Below are positions 18,696-26,201 of a stretch of DNA of 64,000 bases, piece after piece (position 1 is the first letter of the stretch; the number at the start of each line of letters is the position of its first letter). Where the stretch lies: NCBI RefSeq assembly GCF_023721835.1, contig NZ_JAMKFE010000008.1:124001-188000 (forward strand). The letters are read 5' to 3'. This stretch comes from Caldimonas mangrovi. GTDB taxonomy: Bacteria > Pseudomonadota > Gammaproteobacteria > Burkholderiales > Burkholderiaceae_C. The position numbers and the translations under genes were made by a program. A model generated the notes under the pieces. It did not search any database. It was given only the letters and a program-made list of their open reading frames with translations, and was not told the origin of the DNA.

Positions 18696-20006
18696 ATGTC
18701 CTTCACCCTGTTGTTCACGATGCTGCTGGGCTTTGCGCTCAGCATTTCCATCGCCGTGTCGATCGGCGGCGCGGCCATGCTCGGCATGGCCTTGTACGAG
18801 CCGCGCCAGCTGATCCTCGCGCCCAAGGAGATGTTCACCGCGATCGACAAATTTCCGCTCGCGGCGATTCCCTTCTTCATCCTGGCCGGCAACCTGATGG
18901 AAACCGGCGGCATCTCGCGCCGCCTGGTCGAATTCGCCAAGTCCATCGTCGGCGGTGTGCAGGGCGGCCTGCCGATGACCTGCGTGCTGACCTGCATGAT
19001 CTTCGCGGCGGTGTCGGGGTCGTCGGTCGCCACCACCTTCGCGATCGGCGCGATCCTGATCCCGGCGCTGGTGCAGCATGGCTACCCCCGCACCTATGCC
19101 GCCTCGTTGCAGGCCACCTCGGCCGAGCTCGGTGTCGTGATCCCGCCGTCGATCCCGATGATCCTGTTCGGGGTGTCGGCCGAGGTGTCGATCGGCGAAT
19201 TGTTCATCGCCGGGGTGGTGCCGGGGCTGTTCATCGGCGGCGCGCTGATGCTGTTCGTGCACCTGTACTGCCGCTACAAGGGCTGGGGCAAGCAGGACGG
19301 CGACGGCCGCAGCCCGGTGCTCAAGGCGGCGGCGAGCGCCGGTTGGGCGCTGCTGATGCCGGTGATCATTCTCGGTGGCATCTACGGCGGCGTCTTCACG
19401 CCGACCGAGGCCTCGGTGGTGGCGGTGTTCTATGCATTGCTGGTCGGCCTCGTGATCCACCGCGAGCTGCGCCCGAAGGACCTCATGCCGGTGCTGCGCA
19501 AGTCGGTGGTGTCGAGCGCGGTGATCATGTTCATCATCGCCAATGCAGGCCTGTTCGCCTTCCTCATCACGCGTGCCGGCATCCCGGATGCGATCGGCCA
19601 GTGGCTCACCGAGGTGCTCAAGTCGCCCGGGTGGTTCCTGCTCGGCGTCAACCTCGCGCTCTTCGTCATCGGCATGTTCATCGAAACCTCGGCGGCGATC
19701 ATCGTGCTTGCGCCCATCCTCGTGCCGGTGGCTTCCTATTTCGGCGTCGACCCGGTGCACTTCGGCATCATCATGGTGGTCAACCTGGCGATGGGCATGA
19801 TCACGCCGCCCTTCGGCGTCAATCTGTTCGCGGCCTGCACCGTGGCGCGCGTCTCGCTCGACCACATCGTCAAGCACCTGCTGCCGTTCGTGCTGGTGAT
19901 CTTTGCCTGCCTGATGGTGATCACCTACGTTCCGTCCATGAGCCTGTGGCTGCGCGACCTGATGTTCGCCGCGCCGGCTGTCGCGCCCGTCATCGGGCCC
20001 CAATGA
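18696..20006 (+). CDS. TRAP transporter large permease (DctM family)
   Basis: Large membrane subunit that carries the sodium-coupled translocation pathway. At 436 residues it has about 12 hydrophobic segments. Signature stretches include FPLAAIPFFILAGNLMETGG, AVSGSSVATTFAIGAILIP, GVVIPPSIPMILFGVSAEVS, and YGGVFTPTEASVVAVFYALL, all typical of DctM/SiaM. The gene follows the small permease by 12 bases. The aldehyde dehydrogenase ATG lies 12 bases after its stop, with its AAGGAG ribosome site overlapping the stop region. Confidence 0.93.
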   Translation: MSFTLLFTMLLGFALSISIAVSIGGAAMLGMALYEPRQLILAPKEMFTAIDKFPLAAIPFFILAGNLMETGGISRRLVEFAKSIVGGVQGGLPMTCVLTCMIFAAVSGSSVATTFAIGAILIPALVQHGYPRTYAASLQATSAELGVVIPPSIPMILFGVSAEVSIGELFIAGVVPGLFIGGALMLFVHLYCRYKGWGKQDGDGRSPVLKAAASAGWALLMPVIILGGIYGGVFTPTEASVVAVFYALLVGLVIHRELRPKDLMPVLRKSVVSSAVIMFIIANAGLFAFLITRAGIPDAIGQWLTEVLKSPGWFLLGVNLALFVIGMFIETSAAIIVLAPILVPVASYFGVDPVHFGIIMVVNLAMGMITPPFGVNLFAACTVARVSLDHIVKHLLPFVLVIFACLMVITYVPSMSLWLRDLMFAAPAVAPVIGPQ

Positions 20007-20017
20007 AGGAGTGCGCC

Positions 20018-21466
20018 ATGAGTTCCCCTTCCGTGCATCTGCATTTCATCGGCAACCGCCGCGTGCCGTCGGCCAGCGGCGAGACGCTGCCCGTGATCGA
20101 CCCGTCCGACGGCCAGGTGTTCGCCCAGATCGCCCGCGGCGGCGCGGCCGAGATCGATGCGGCGGTGAGCGCCGCCCGTCGCGCTTTCGACGGCACGTGG
20201 GGCCGGTTGCCCGCCGTCGAGCGCGGGCGCATCCTGGCGCGCGCCGCGGCGCTGGTGCAGCAGCATGCCGGCGAGCTGGCCGGCATCGAGTCGCAGGACT
20301 GCGGCAAACCCGTCACCCAGGCGCGCAACGACGTGACCGCGATCGCCCGCTACTTCGAGTTCTATGCCGGCGCGGCCGACAAGGTGGGCGGGCAGGTGCT
20401 GCCCTATCTGCCCGGCTACGCCGTGCTGGCCGACCGCGAGCCGCACGGCGTGACCGGTCACATCATCCCGTGGAACTACCCGTTGCAGATCTTCGGCCGC
20501 TCGGTCGGCGCGGCGCTGGCGGCCGGCAACGCCTGTGTCGTCAAGCCGGCCGAGGATGCCTGCCTGTCGCTGCTGCGCGTCGCCGAACTGCTGGCCGAGG
20601 CGGGCGTGCCCGAAGGGGCGCTCAACATCGTCACCGGCCTCGGCAGCGAGGCCGGCTCGGCGCTGTCGGCGCACCCGGGACTGGACCACATTTCCTTCAC
20701 CGGCTCACCGTTGACCGGCACCCGTGTCGCGCAGGCTGCCGCCGAGCACCATGTGCCGGTCACGCTGGAGCTGGGCGGCAAGTCGCCTCAACTGGTGTTC
20801 GACGATGCCGACCTCGATGCCGCCGTGCCGGTGATCGTCAACGCGATCGTGCAGAACGCCGGGCAGACCTGCTCGGCCGGCAGCCGGCTGCTGGTGCAGC
20901 GCGGCGTCTACGAGCCGTTGCTCGCGAAGCTGACGGCCGCGTTCTCGGCGCTTCGCGTCGGGCCGGCGGCGGCAGACCTGGCCTGCGGCCCGCTGATCCG
21001 TGCGTCGCAACTGGCTCATGTGCGGCAGATGGTGCACGAAGCGCGCGACAGCGGTGTCGCGGTGGCGGCGCACGGCCGCATCGAGCCGGACGTGCCGCAC
21101 GGCGGCTATTACTTCGCACCGACGCTGCTGCGCGACGTGCCGGCGCAGCACCCCGTCGCGCAGGACGAGGTGTTCGGCCCGGTGCTGGCGGCGATGTCCT
21201 TCGGCGACGAGGCCGAGGCCGTGGCGCTGGCCAACGGCACCCGCTTCGGCCTGGTGGCGGGTGTCTGGACGCGCGACGGCTCGCGGGCGCTGCGCGTGGC
21301 CAAACGCATGCGCTGCGGCCAGGTGTTCGTCAACAACTATGGCGCCGCCGGCGGTGTGGAACTGCCCTTCGGCGGCGTGAAATCCAGCGGGCACGGGCGG
21401 GAGAAGGGTCTCGAAGGCCTGATCTCGTTCACGCGTGTCAAGACCATCGCGATCAAGCACGACTGA
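20018..21466 (+). CDS. aldehyde dehydrogenase family protein
   Basis: NAD(P)-dependent aldehyde dehydrogenase, 482 residues. The cofactor segment HIIPWNYPLQIFGRSV, the general base in LELGGKSPQLVF, and the catalytic cysteine in NAGQTCSAGSRLLV are all intact. PFGGVKSSGHGREKG near the end is typical. AAGGAG 6 bases before the ATG at 20018 sets the start; the in-frame ATG at 20003 overlaps the permease stop. The standard threonate/erythronate route has no aldehyde step, so this enzyme suggests an additional or different substrate (for example an aldose entering as its acid). Substrate not predictable from sequence. Confidence 0.9.
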   Translation: MSSPSVHLHFIGNRRVPSASGETLPVIDPSDGQVFAQIARGGAAEIDAAVSAARRAFDGTWGRLPAVERGRILARAAALVQQHAGELAGIESQDCGKPVTQARNDVTAIARYFEFYAGAADKVGGQVLPYLPGYAVLADREPHGVTGHIIPWNYPLQIFGRSVGAALAAGNACVVKPAEDACLSLLRVAELLAEAGVPEGALNIVTGLGSEAGSALSAHPGLDHISFTGSPLTGTRVAQAAAEHHVPVTLELGGKSPQLVFDDADLDAAVPVIVNAIVQNAGQTCSAGSRLLVQRGVYEPLLAKLTAAFSALRVGPAAADLACGPLIRASQLAHVRQMVHEARDSGVAVAAHGRIEPDVPHGGYYFAPTLLRDVPAQHPVAQDEVFGPVLAAMSFGDEAEAVALANGTRFGLVAGVWTRDGSRALRVAKRMRCGQVFVNNYGAAGGVELPFGGVKSSGHGREKGLEGLISFTRVKTIAIKHD

Positions 21467-21482
21467 TCACCAGGAGAGACCC

Positions 21483-22238
21483 ATGAGACTCGCGAACAAG
21501 ATCGCCATCGTGACCGGTGCCGGCTCCGGCTTCGGTGAAGGCATTGCCAAGCGGTTTGCCGAAGAAGGCTGCCAGGTGATCGTCAACGACCTCAATCCGG
21601 CAGGCGGCGAACGCGTCTGCGCCGAGATCCGCGCTGCCGGCGGCCGGGCGGCTTTCGCCGAGGCAGATGTCTCGAAGGACGCCGACGTCGCCCGCCTGGT
21701 CCGCAGCGCGCTCGACACCTTCGGGGGCTTGCACGTCGTCGTCAACAACGCCGGCACCACCCACCGCAACCGGCCCATGCTGGAGGTGAGCGAAGAGGAG
21801 TTCGACCGCATCTACGCGGTCAATGTCAAGAGCCTGTTCCTGACCGCGCGGCATGCGGTGCCGCACTTCCGTGAGCAGCGCAGCGGCTGTTTCATCACGA
21901 TCGCGTCGACTGCCGGCGTGCGCCCCCGACCGGGGCTCACCTGGTACAACGGCAGCAAGGGTGCGGCCATCACCACCAGCCGCTCGATGGCTGCCGAACT
22001 GGGCCCGGACGGCATCCGCGTCAACGTCATCAACCCGGTGGCTGGCGAGACGGCGCTGCTGGCGCAGTTCATGGGCGAGGACACCCCCGAGCGGCGCGCC
22101 AAGTTCATCGCGACGGTGCCGCTGGGGCGCTTGTCGCGGCCCCTGGACATCGCCAACGCGGCGCTCTACCTGGCGTCCGACGAGGCGGAATTCATCAACG
22201 GCGCCTGCCTCGAAGTCGACGGCGGGCGGTGCGTGTGA
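21483..22238 (+). CDS. short-chain dehydrogenase/reductase (SDR)
   Basis: Classical NAD(P)-dependent SDR of 251 residues. Cofactor motif TGAGSGFGEGIAKRF (residues 10-24), NNAGTT in the middle, catalytic serine in ITIASTAGV and the YNGSK catalytic pair. It ends with the family FINGACLEVDGGRCV. The ribosome site CAGGAGAGAC precedes the ATG, 16 bases after the aldehyde dehydrogenase stop, so it is the last gene of the sugar-acid operon. With the aldehyde dehydrogenase it could oxidise a sugar to its lactone or acid before the Otn enzymes act; that is inference. A hairpin-rich repeat follows its stop after two bases. Confidence 0.9.
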   Translation: MRLANKIAIVTGAGSGFGEGIAKRFAEEGCQVIVNDLNPAGGERVCAEIRAAGGRAAFAEADVSKDADVARLVRSALDTFGGLHVVVNNAGTTHRNRPMLEVSEEEFDRIYAVNVKSLFLTARHAVPHFREQRSGCFITIASTAGVRPRPGLTWYNGSKGAAITTSRSMAAELGPDGIRVNVINPVAGETALLAQFMGEDTPERRAKFIATVPLGRLSRPLDIANAALYLASDEAEFINGACLEVDGGRCV

Positions 22239-22240
22239 AA

Positions 22241-22320
22241 GACCACCCCCCCACGGCCTGCGGCTGCCCCCTTCGAGGGGGCGACACTGGCGGACCGGCA
22301 AAGCCGGATCCGCGGTGTCC
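22241..22320 (+). repeat. interspersed hairpin repeat, copy A
   Basis: First of three related 73-80 bp elements in the window (others at 23171-23243, reverse, and 31751-31826). It starts 2 bp after the SDR stop. Layout: GACCACCCC at the head, a GGCCTGCGGC module, a hairpin GCCCCCTTCGAGGGGGC, then a longer nested hairpin with core CCGGCAAAGCCGG flanked by GGCGGA and TCCGCGGTG. It may end transcription of the sugar-acid operon; no T-run follows. Confidence 0.8.
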
Positions 22321-22355
22321 GCTGAGATCAACGCGAGGCGCCTCGGAATACCGGC

Positions 22356-22913
22356 TCAGCCGTGCAGGCGGCTGGTGCGCGGCACGCAGGCGAGCAGGAA
22401 CTCCATCTGGTCGGCCAGGATGCGGCGGCCGCGCAGAATCATGTCTTCGTGCAGGCTGGGCACGTAGGGCAGGTACAGCAAGGTCATGTGGGCCTCTTCC
22501 GGCATGCGGTTGCCCTTGCGGCCGTTGCAACCCCGGCAGGCCGTGATGCAGTTCATCCAGGTGTCATGGCCGCCGCGCGAGGTGGGCACGATGTGCTCGC
22601 GGGTGAGGTCGTCGACGTGGAATTGGTGGCCGCAGTAGGCGCAGAGGTAGCGGTCACGCGCGAACAGCTTGGTGTTCGACAGGGCCGGAACCTGCCGCCA
22701 GGCCCGGCTGGGGACCGAGCCGCGCACGGCGACGATGGGGTGCAACTCAAGGCGCGACTGCAGGCCGCTGAGGCGCTGGATGCCCCCTCGCAGGACCAAA
22801 AAGGGGTCTCCCAGCGTCCAGGCGATGCCGTCGCTGGCATACAGCACGGCTGCCTCCTTCGGTGAAATCCACGCTTGGGGGCGGCCGGACACGTCGAGTT
22901 GCAGGATGTCCAT
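22356..22913 (-). CDS. HNH endonuclease domain protein
   Basis: Single-domain HNH nuclease of 185 residues. The zinc and catalytic core reads LFARDRYLCAYCGHQF (C91, C94), REHIVPTSRGGHDTWMN (H107, H116, N121) and CRGCNGRKGNR (C126, C129, N130), a complete HNH/McrA-like motif. The N-terminal 80 residues (KEAAVLYASDGIAWTLGDPF, VPSRAWRQVPALSNTKLF) form a domain conserved in a widespread group of HNH proteins of unknown biological role. There is no methylase, toxin or phage neighbour. It is a single gene between two repeat copies. DNA repair, restriction or processing of another nucleic acid are all possible; I cannot choose. Confidence 0.87.
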   Translation of the reverse strand: MDILQLDVSGRPQAWISPKEAAVLYASDGIAWTLGDPFLVLRGGIQRLSGLQSRLELHPIVAVRGSVPSRAWRQVPALSNTKLFARDRYLCAYCGHQFHVDDLTREHIVPTSRGGHDTWMNCITACRGCNGRKGNRMPEEAHMTLLYLPYVPSLHEDMILRGRRILADQMEFLLACVPRTSRLHG

Positions 22914-23074
22914 GCCTGTCGGTGAGGTTGTGGCGGAATCGCGCGCAGCGCATCACGATTTCGTCACAACGCGGTTTCGGGCCACACCAGCTACAGCATC
23001 GGACTGATCCGCGCAGCATATTGCAAATTGCATACCCGGCTCAAGTGACTTGTTTCACGGGCCCACACCAAACA

Positions 23075-23102
23075 ACAACGCGGCAGGAACCCGCCGCGTT
23101 GT
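23075..23102 (-). terminator. intrinsic terminator-like hairpin
   Basis: A perfect 10-bp stem (ACAACGCGGC / GCCGCGTTGT) with an 8-base loop. On the minus strand it is followed by TGTTTGG, so it most likely ends transcripts of the small periplasmic protein gene at 23244-23483, downstream of repeat copy C. Confidence 0.6.
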
Positions 23103-23170
23103 CATCAAGCCGCCACGCCACGGTGCGCCACGACAAGAGGTTCGTGCCAAGGGCACGACCGAGCCGCGCA

Positions 23171-23243
23171 GCCACCGCGGGTCCGGCTTTGCCGGTCCGC
23201 CGGTGGTGCCCCTTGAGGGGCCGCCGCAGGCGGTAAGGGTGGT
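23171..23243 (-). repeat. interspersed hairpin repeat, copy C (reverse orientation)
   Basis: Reads on the minus strand directly after the TAG stop of the small periplasmic protein gene: ACCACCCTTACCGCCTGCGG, then hairpin GCCCCTCAAGGGGC, then CCACCGGCGGACCGG, CAAA and GCCGGACCCGCGGTGG. Same module order as copies A and B, and the same orientation relative to the preceding gene. Divergent positions are mostly in the loops. Confidence 0.8.
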
Positions 23244-23483
23244 CTAAATCTTCAGGATCTTCATCGCCTTCGCCAGCGTGTCGACCGACTCCTGGTGCTT
23301 GCCCTCCTTGTGTAGCTTCTCGCCTTCGGCGCGCAACTTCTGGACTTCGGCCTTCTGCGCGTCGTTGAGCTGGGCCTTGGGCAAGGCTTCGTCGATCTTC
23401 TTCATGTCCGCCGGGCAGTGGAACGCGAAAGCCGGCAGGCTGACCAGCGCCAGCGTGGCGAGCAGCGAACGGATCTTCTTCAT
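23244..23483 (-). CDS. small exported hypothetical protein, 79 aa
   Basis: Short secreted protein. It has a clear signal peptide (MKKIRSLLATLALVSLPAFA, cut before FHCPADM), then a charged helical mature part of about 59 residues: KKIDEALPKAQLNDAQKAEV, RAEGEKLHKEGKHQESVDTL, KAMKILKI. The start is fixed by AAGGAG 6 bases before the ATG at 23483; the open frame extends further upstream without a ribosome site. One cysteine in the mature part. The EGEKLHKEGKHQESVDTLAKA segment resembles a single TPR-like helix pair, as seen in small periplasmic proteins of Burkholderiales. Function unknown. Divergent from the protease gene. Confidence 0.8.
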   Translation of the reverse strand: MKKIRSLLATLALVSLPAFAFHCPADMKKIDEALPKAQLNDAQKAEVQKLRAEGEKLHKEGKHQESVDTLAKAMKILKI

Positions 23484-23624
23484 GAACGTCTCCTTGGTTG
23501 AAGGGCTGGAACACGGCCGCGTCCGCAACGAGCAAGGCGGCGCGAAGGATTCTGCGCCTGTACATCGGCTTTGAACAGGACGGCCATCGCCCTTCGCGGG
23601 GAGCCCGCGGACTGCGGCTTCCGA

Positions 23625-23630
23625 CACAAT
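23625..23630 (+). promoter_or_regulatory. -10-like CACAAT six bases before the protease start
   Basis: CACAAT followed by 6 bases and the ATG at 23637. If used, transcription would begin at or beside the start codon. No ribosome site is seen upstream of this ATG and no -35 match is obvious. Confidence 0.3.
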
Positions 23631-23636
23631 CGCGCC

Positions 23637-24998
23637 ATGAGCCTTGCCTTATTCCTGCGGCGCTGCGCGGCGCCCGTGCTGTGCCTGCCGCTCGTGGCTG
23701 CCCTGGCGCAGCCCGTCGCACCTCCCGCTCCTGGAGCCTCTGCGCCGGAACAGGCGCAGCCGCCGCGGCCGGTGGAGCCCGTCTCCGCGTCGGCGCAGCG
23801 CTTGTACGAACGCACCCGGGTACAACTGGTGCAGGTGCGCACGCTGCTCAAGGGGCAGGCCAGCCAGTCGTCGGTGGGTTCGGCCTTCGTCGTCACGGCC
23901 GAGGGCCACCTGATCACCAACTACCACGTGATCAGCCAGGTGGCGCTGCAGCCGGAGCGCTACCGCATCGTCTACACCACCGCCGACGGCAGGGAAGGGC
24001 CGTTGGAACTGCTGGCCTTCGACGCTATCCACGACCTCGCGCTGGTGCGCGGCGCCGACGGCGGGCTGCAGGGGCGCAAGCCGCTTGCCTTTCGGCCGGC
24101 CGACAAGAGCCTCGCCAAAGGCGAGCGCATCTACTCGCTCGGCAACCCGCTCGACGTGGGCTTCGCGGTGCTCGAAGGCAACTACAACGGTCTGGTCGAG
24201 CGCAGCTTTTACCCCAACATCTTCTTCGCCGGCGCGCTGAACCCCGGCATGAGCGGCGGCCCGGCGCTCGACGAGGACGGCCGTGTGATGGGCGTCAACG
24301 TCGCGACCCGGCGCGACGGCCAGCAGGTGAGTTTCCTGGTGCCCGGCGAATTTGCCGAACAACTGCTCGAGCGCAGTCGTGAAGCGGCGCCGATCACGCA
24401 GCCGGTTTATCCGCAGCTGACACAGCAACTGCTGGGCCACCAGAAACTGCTGACCGAGCGCTTCCTGCAGCAGCCGTGGCGCCCGGCCGGTCATCCGCGC
24501 TATGCGATCCCGGTGCCCCAGGAGACCTTCATGCGCTGCTGGGGCACGACGACGCCGGCAGAGGCCAAGGGCCTGGAGTTCGAGCGCTCCGACTGTGAAA
24601 TGGACACTCACATCTTCATCACCGACTGGTTGCACACCGGCGGCTTCACAGTGCGGCACGAAGCCTACGACGGCCGCAAGCTCGGACGCTGGCGTTTCGC
24701 GTCGCAGTACTCGCAGAGCTTTCGCAACGAATCCTTTCCCGAGCGCACCACCCGGCACCGCACGGCGGCACAGTGCACGGAACGCTTCGTCGACCGCGAC
24801 GGCCTGCCGCTGCGCGCGGTGGTCTGCATCTCGGCCTACCGCAAGCTGCGCGGGCTGTACGACCTGAGCGTGCTGGTCGCCACGGTGGATCATGCGACGC
24901 TCGGCGCACAGGGACGCTTCGACGCGCGTGGCGTCGATTTCGACAATGCGATGAAGCTGGTCGGCCACTACCTCGCGGGATACGCATGGACAAGATAG
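23637..24998 (+). CDS. exported trypsin-like serine protease (S1C/HtrA-like, no PDZ)
   Basis: Predicted periplasmic serine protease of 453 residues. A signal peptide (residues 1-25, ending VAALAQ) is followed by a proline-rich linker to about residue 52. The chymotrypsin fold carries a complete triad: H97 in ITNYHVIS, D133 in AIHDLALV, S206 in GMSGGPAL. No PDZ domain follows; instead residues 265-453 form a domain unique to this group, with cysteines in MRCWGTT, RSDCEMD, AAQCTER and VVCISAY likely forming disulfides. The gene overlaps the next one (FHA membrane protein) by 13 bases, implying coupled expression and probably a joint role at the inner membrane. Confidence 0.85.
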   Translation: MSLALFLRRCAAPVLCLPLVAALAQPVAPPAPGASAPEQAQPPRPVEPVSASAQRLYERTRVQLVQVRTLLKGQASQSSVGSAFVVTAEGHLITNYHVISQVALQPERYRIVYTTADGREGPLELLAFDAIHDLALVRGADGGLQGRKPLAFRPADKSLAKGERIYSLGNPLDVGFAVLEGNYNGLVERSFYPNIFFAGALNPGMSGGPALDEDGRVMGVNVATRRDGQQVSFLVPGEFAEQLLERSREAAPITQPVYPQLTQQLLGHQKLLTERFLQQPWRPAGHPRYAIPVPQETFMRCWGTTTPAEAKGLEFERSDCEMDTHIFITDWLHTGGFTVRHEAYDGRKLGRWRFASQYSQSFRNESFPERTTRHRTAAQCTERFVDRDGLPLRAVVCISAYRKLRGLYDLSVLVATVDHATLGAQGRFDARGVDFDNAMKLVGHYLAGYAWTR

Positions 24999-25981
24999 CC
25001 CTGATCGAGGTGTTCGACCGCGACGGCTCCGTCTGCCAGGCGGTGCCGGTGCAGCAGTGGCCGGTGCGCATCGGCCGTTCGCTCGACTGCGACGTGGTGC
25101 TGGACGACCCGCACGTTGCGCCGCACCACTTCAGCGTCGGTGCCGACGACGGCCGGTTGCACGTGATGGTCGGCGAAACCGTCAACGGCCTGCGCTGCGG
25201 GCGCGACGTGCTGCCGTCCGGCAGCGCGGCCGTGCGTTCGCCAGGCGAGGACTGGGTGGCCGGCCGCACGCGCGTGCGCGTGCGGCTGGCCGGTGAGGTG
25301 CTGGCGCCGGAAGTGCCGCTGCCGCGCCCCAGTGCCTGGCGGATGGCTTCCTTGCTGGCGGTGCTGACGGGGCTGGTCGGCTGGAGCGCCTGGACGCAAT
25401 ACCTCGACAGCGACCCGGGTCAGTTTCTCAGCGGCCTGGCGCCGTTGCTGATCAGCGTCGCCGCGCTGCTGGCTGGCTGGAGCTTTCTGTGGGCGCTGGG
25501 CTCCAAGCTGTTCCAGCACCGCTTCGACTACTGGACCCACGTGCGCATCGCCGCGACCGGGTTGCTGGCTTCGGGCGTCCTCAGTGCAGTGCTCGGTGTG
25601 CTGGCCTTCATGACGTCCTGGGTGCTGCTCAGCCAGGTGCGCGATGCGGCCGAGGTGCTGGTGTTCGCGGGCGCCGTCTACGCCCACCTCGGTGCCGTGC
25701 TGCCACAGCGACGGCGCATGTTCGCCTGGGGCGTCGGTGCTGCGGCGATCGCCGGGCTCGCGACCGTCGCGGCCTTCCAGTACCAGCGCACAGACCGCTT
25801 CGGCCCGGAGCTCTACCTGACGGTGCTGCCGCCGCCGGCCTTCCGGTTCGCGCCTGCAGTCGCGCCGGACGAGTTTCTCGAGGAAGTGGCGGCGACGAAG
25901 GACAGCCTCGACGCCAAGGCGCGCGAGAGCGATGACGAGGCCATGCCGGAGGAGGACGAAGAGTTCATCGCCGACGAGTGA
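24986..25981 (+). CDS. FHA-domain membrane protein
   Basis: A 331-residue protein with a cytoplasmic forkhead-associated domain at residues 1-100 (VRIGRSLDCDVVLDDPHVAP then HHFSV, matching the GR...S..H pattern that binds phosphothreonine peptides), followed by about five membrane helices from residue 118 to 260, and an acidic C-terminal tail ending ESDDEAMPEEDEEFIADE. Its ATG lies inside the end of the protease gene (13-base overlap). FHA domains read protein phosphorylation, but no Ser/Thr kinase or phosphatase gene is in the window. The pairing suggests the membrane protein links a phospho-signal to the periplasmic protease; this is inference. Confidence 0.83.
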   Translation: MDKIALIEVFDRDGSVCQAVPVQQWPVRIGRSLDCDVVLDDPHVAPHHFSVGADDGRLHVMVGETVNGLRCGRDVLPSGSAAVRSPGEDWVAGRTRVRVRLAGEVLAPEVPLPRPSAWRMASLLAVLTGLVGWSAWTQYLDSDPGQFLSGLAPLLISVAALLAGWSFLWALGSKLFQHRFDYWTHVRIAATGLLASGVLSAVLGVLAFMTSWVLLSQVRDAAEVLVFAGAVYAHLGAVLPQRRRMFAWGVGAAAIAGLATVAAFQYQRTDRFGPELYLTVLPPPAFRFAPAVAPDEFLEEVAATKDSLDAKARESDDEAMPEEDEEFIADE

Positions 25982-26067
25982 GCGCGGGTCTGCACTCTTG
26001 CCGCCGGACGGTGCTTGGCACAGACTGCTGCCATCGCCAGGCGGCGTGAGGCAGGCCGTGGGGCTTG

Positions 26068-26088
26068 CGGGTAAACCCGCGGTTTTTC
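26068..26088 (+). terminator. intrinsic terminator after the FHA gene
   Basis: Stem GCGGG / CCCGC with a TAAA loop, then GG and TTTTT. The short 5-bp stem makes it moderate, but its position 87 bases after the FHA stop and the T-run fit. The rest of the 220-bp gap up to 26171 shows no other structure. Confidence 0.5.
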
Positions 26089-26171
26089 AGCCGTCTGTCG
26101 CTTTCTAGGCACGCAGCTCTAGAAATTCCTGCTCCCCACTCACTGCAGGTCCGCGGATTTCTGCAAAATAG

Positions 26172-26185
26172 AACGACCGTTCGTT
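26172..26185. promoter_or_regulatory. operator-like palindrome before the TetR gene
   Basis: AACGA-CCGT-TCGTT: two 5-bp inverted arms round a 4-bp centre, ending 16 bases before the GTG of the TetR-family gene. It stands in an AT-rich patch (CAAAATAG before, TTATTTC after) and is placed to block the promoter or early transcription, as in autoregulated TetR genes. Confidence 0.5.
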
Positions 26186-26201
26186 TTATTTCGGAGGTCC
26201 T

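Larger units (their letters stand above)
22914..23243. other. 330-bp intergenic region: repeat copy, hairpin and AT-rich palindrome
   Basis: No gene is supported here. From left to right it contains the presumed promoter region of the leftward HNH gene, an AT-rich odd-symmetry palindrome TGCAAATTGCA at 23022-23032 that could be an operator or part of a promoter, a terminator-like hairpin at 23075-23102, about 65 bp with no visible structure, and repeat copy C at 23171-23243. Confidence 0.6.
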
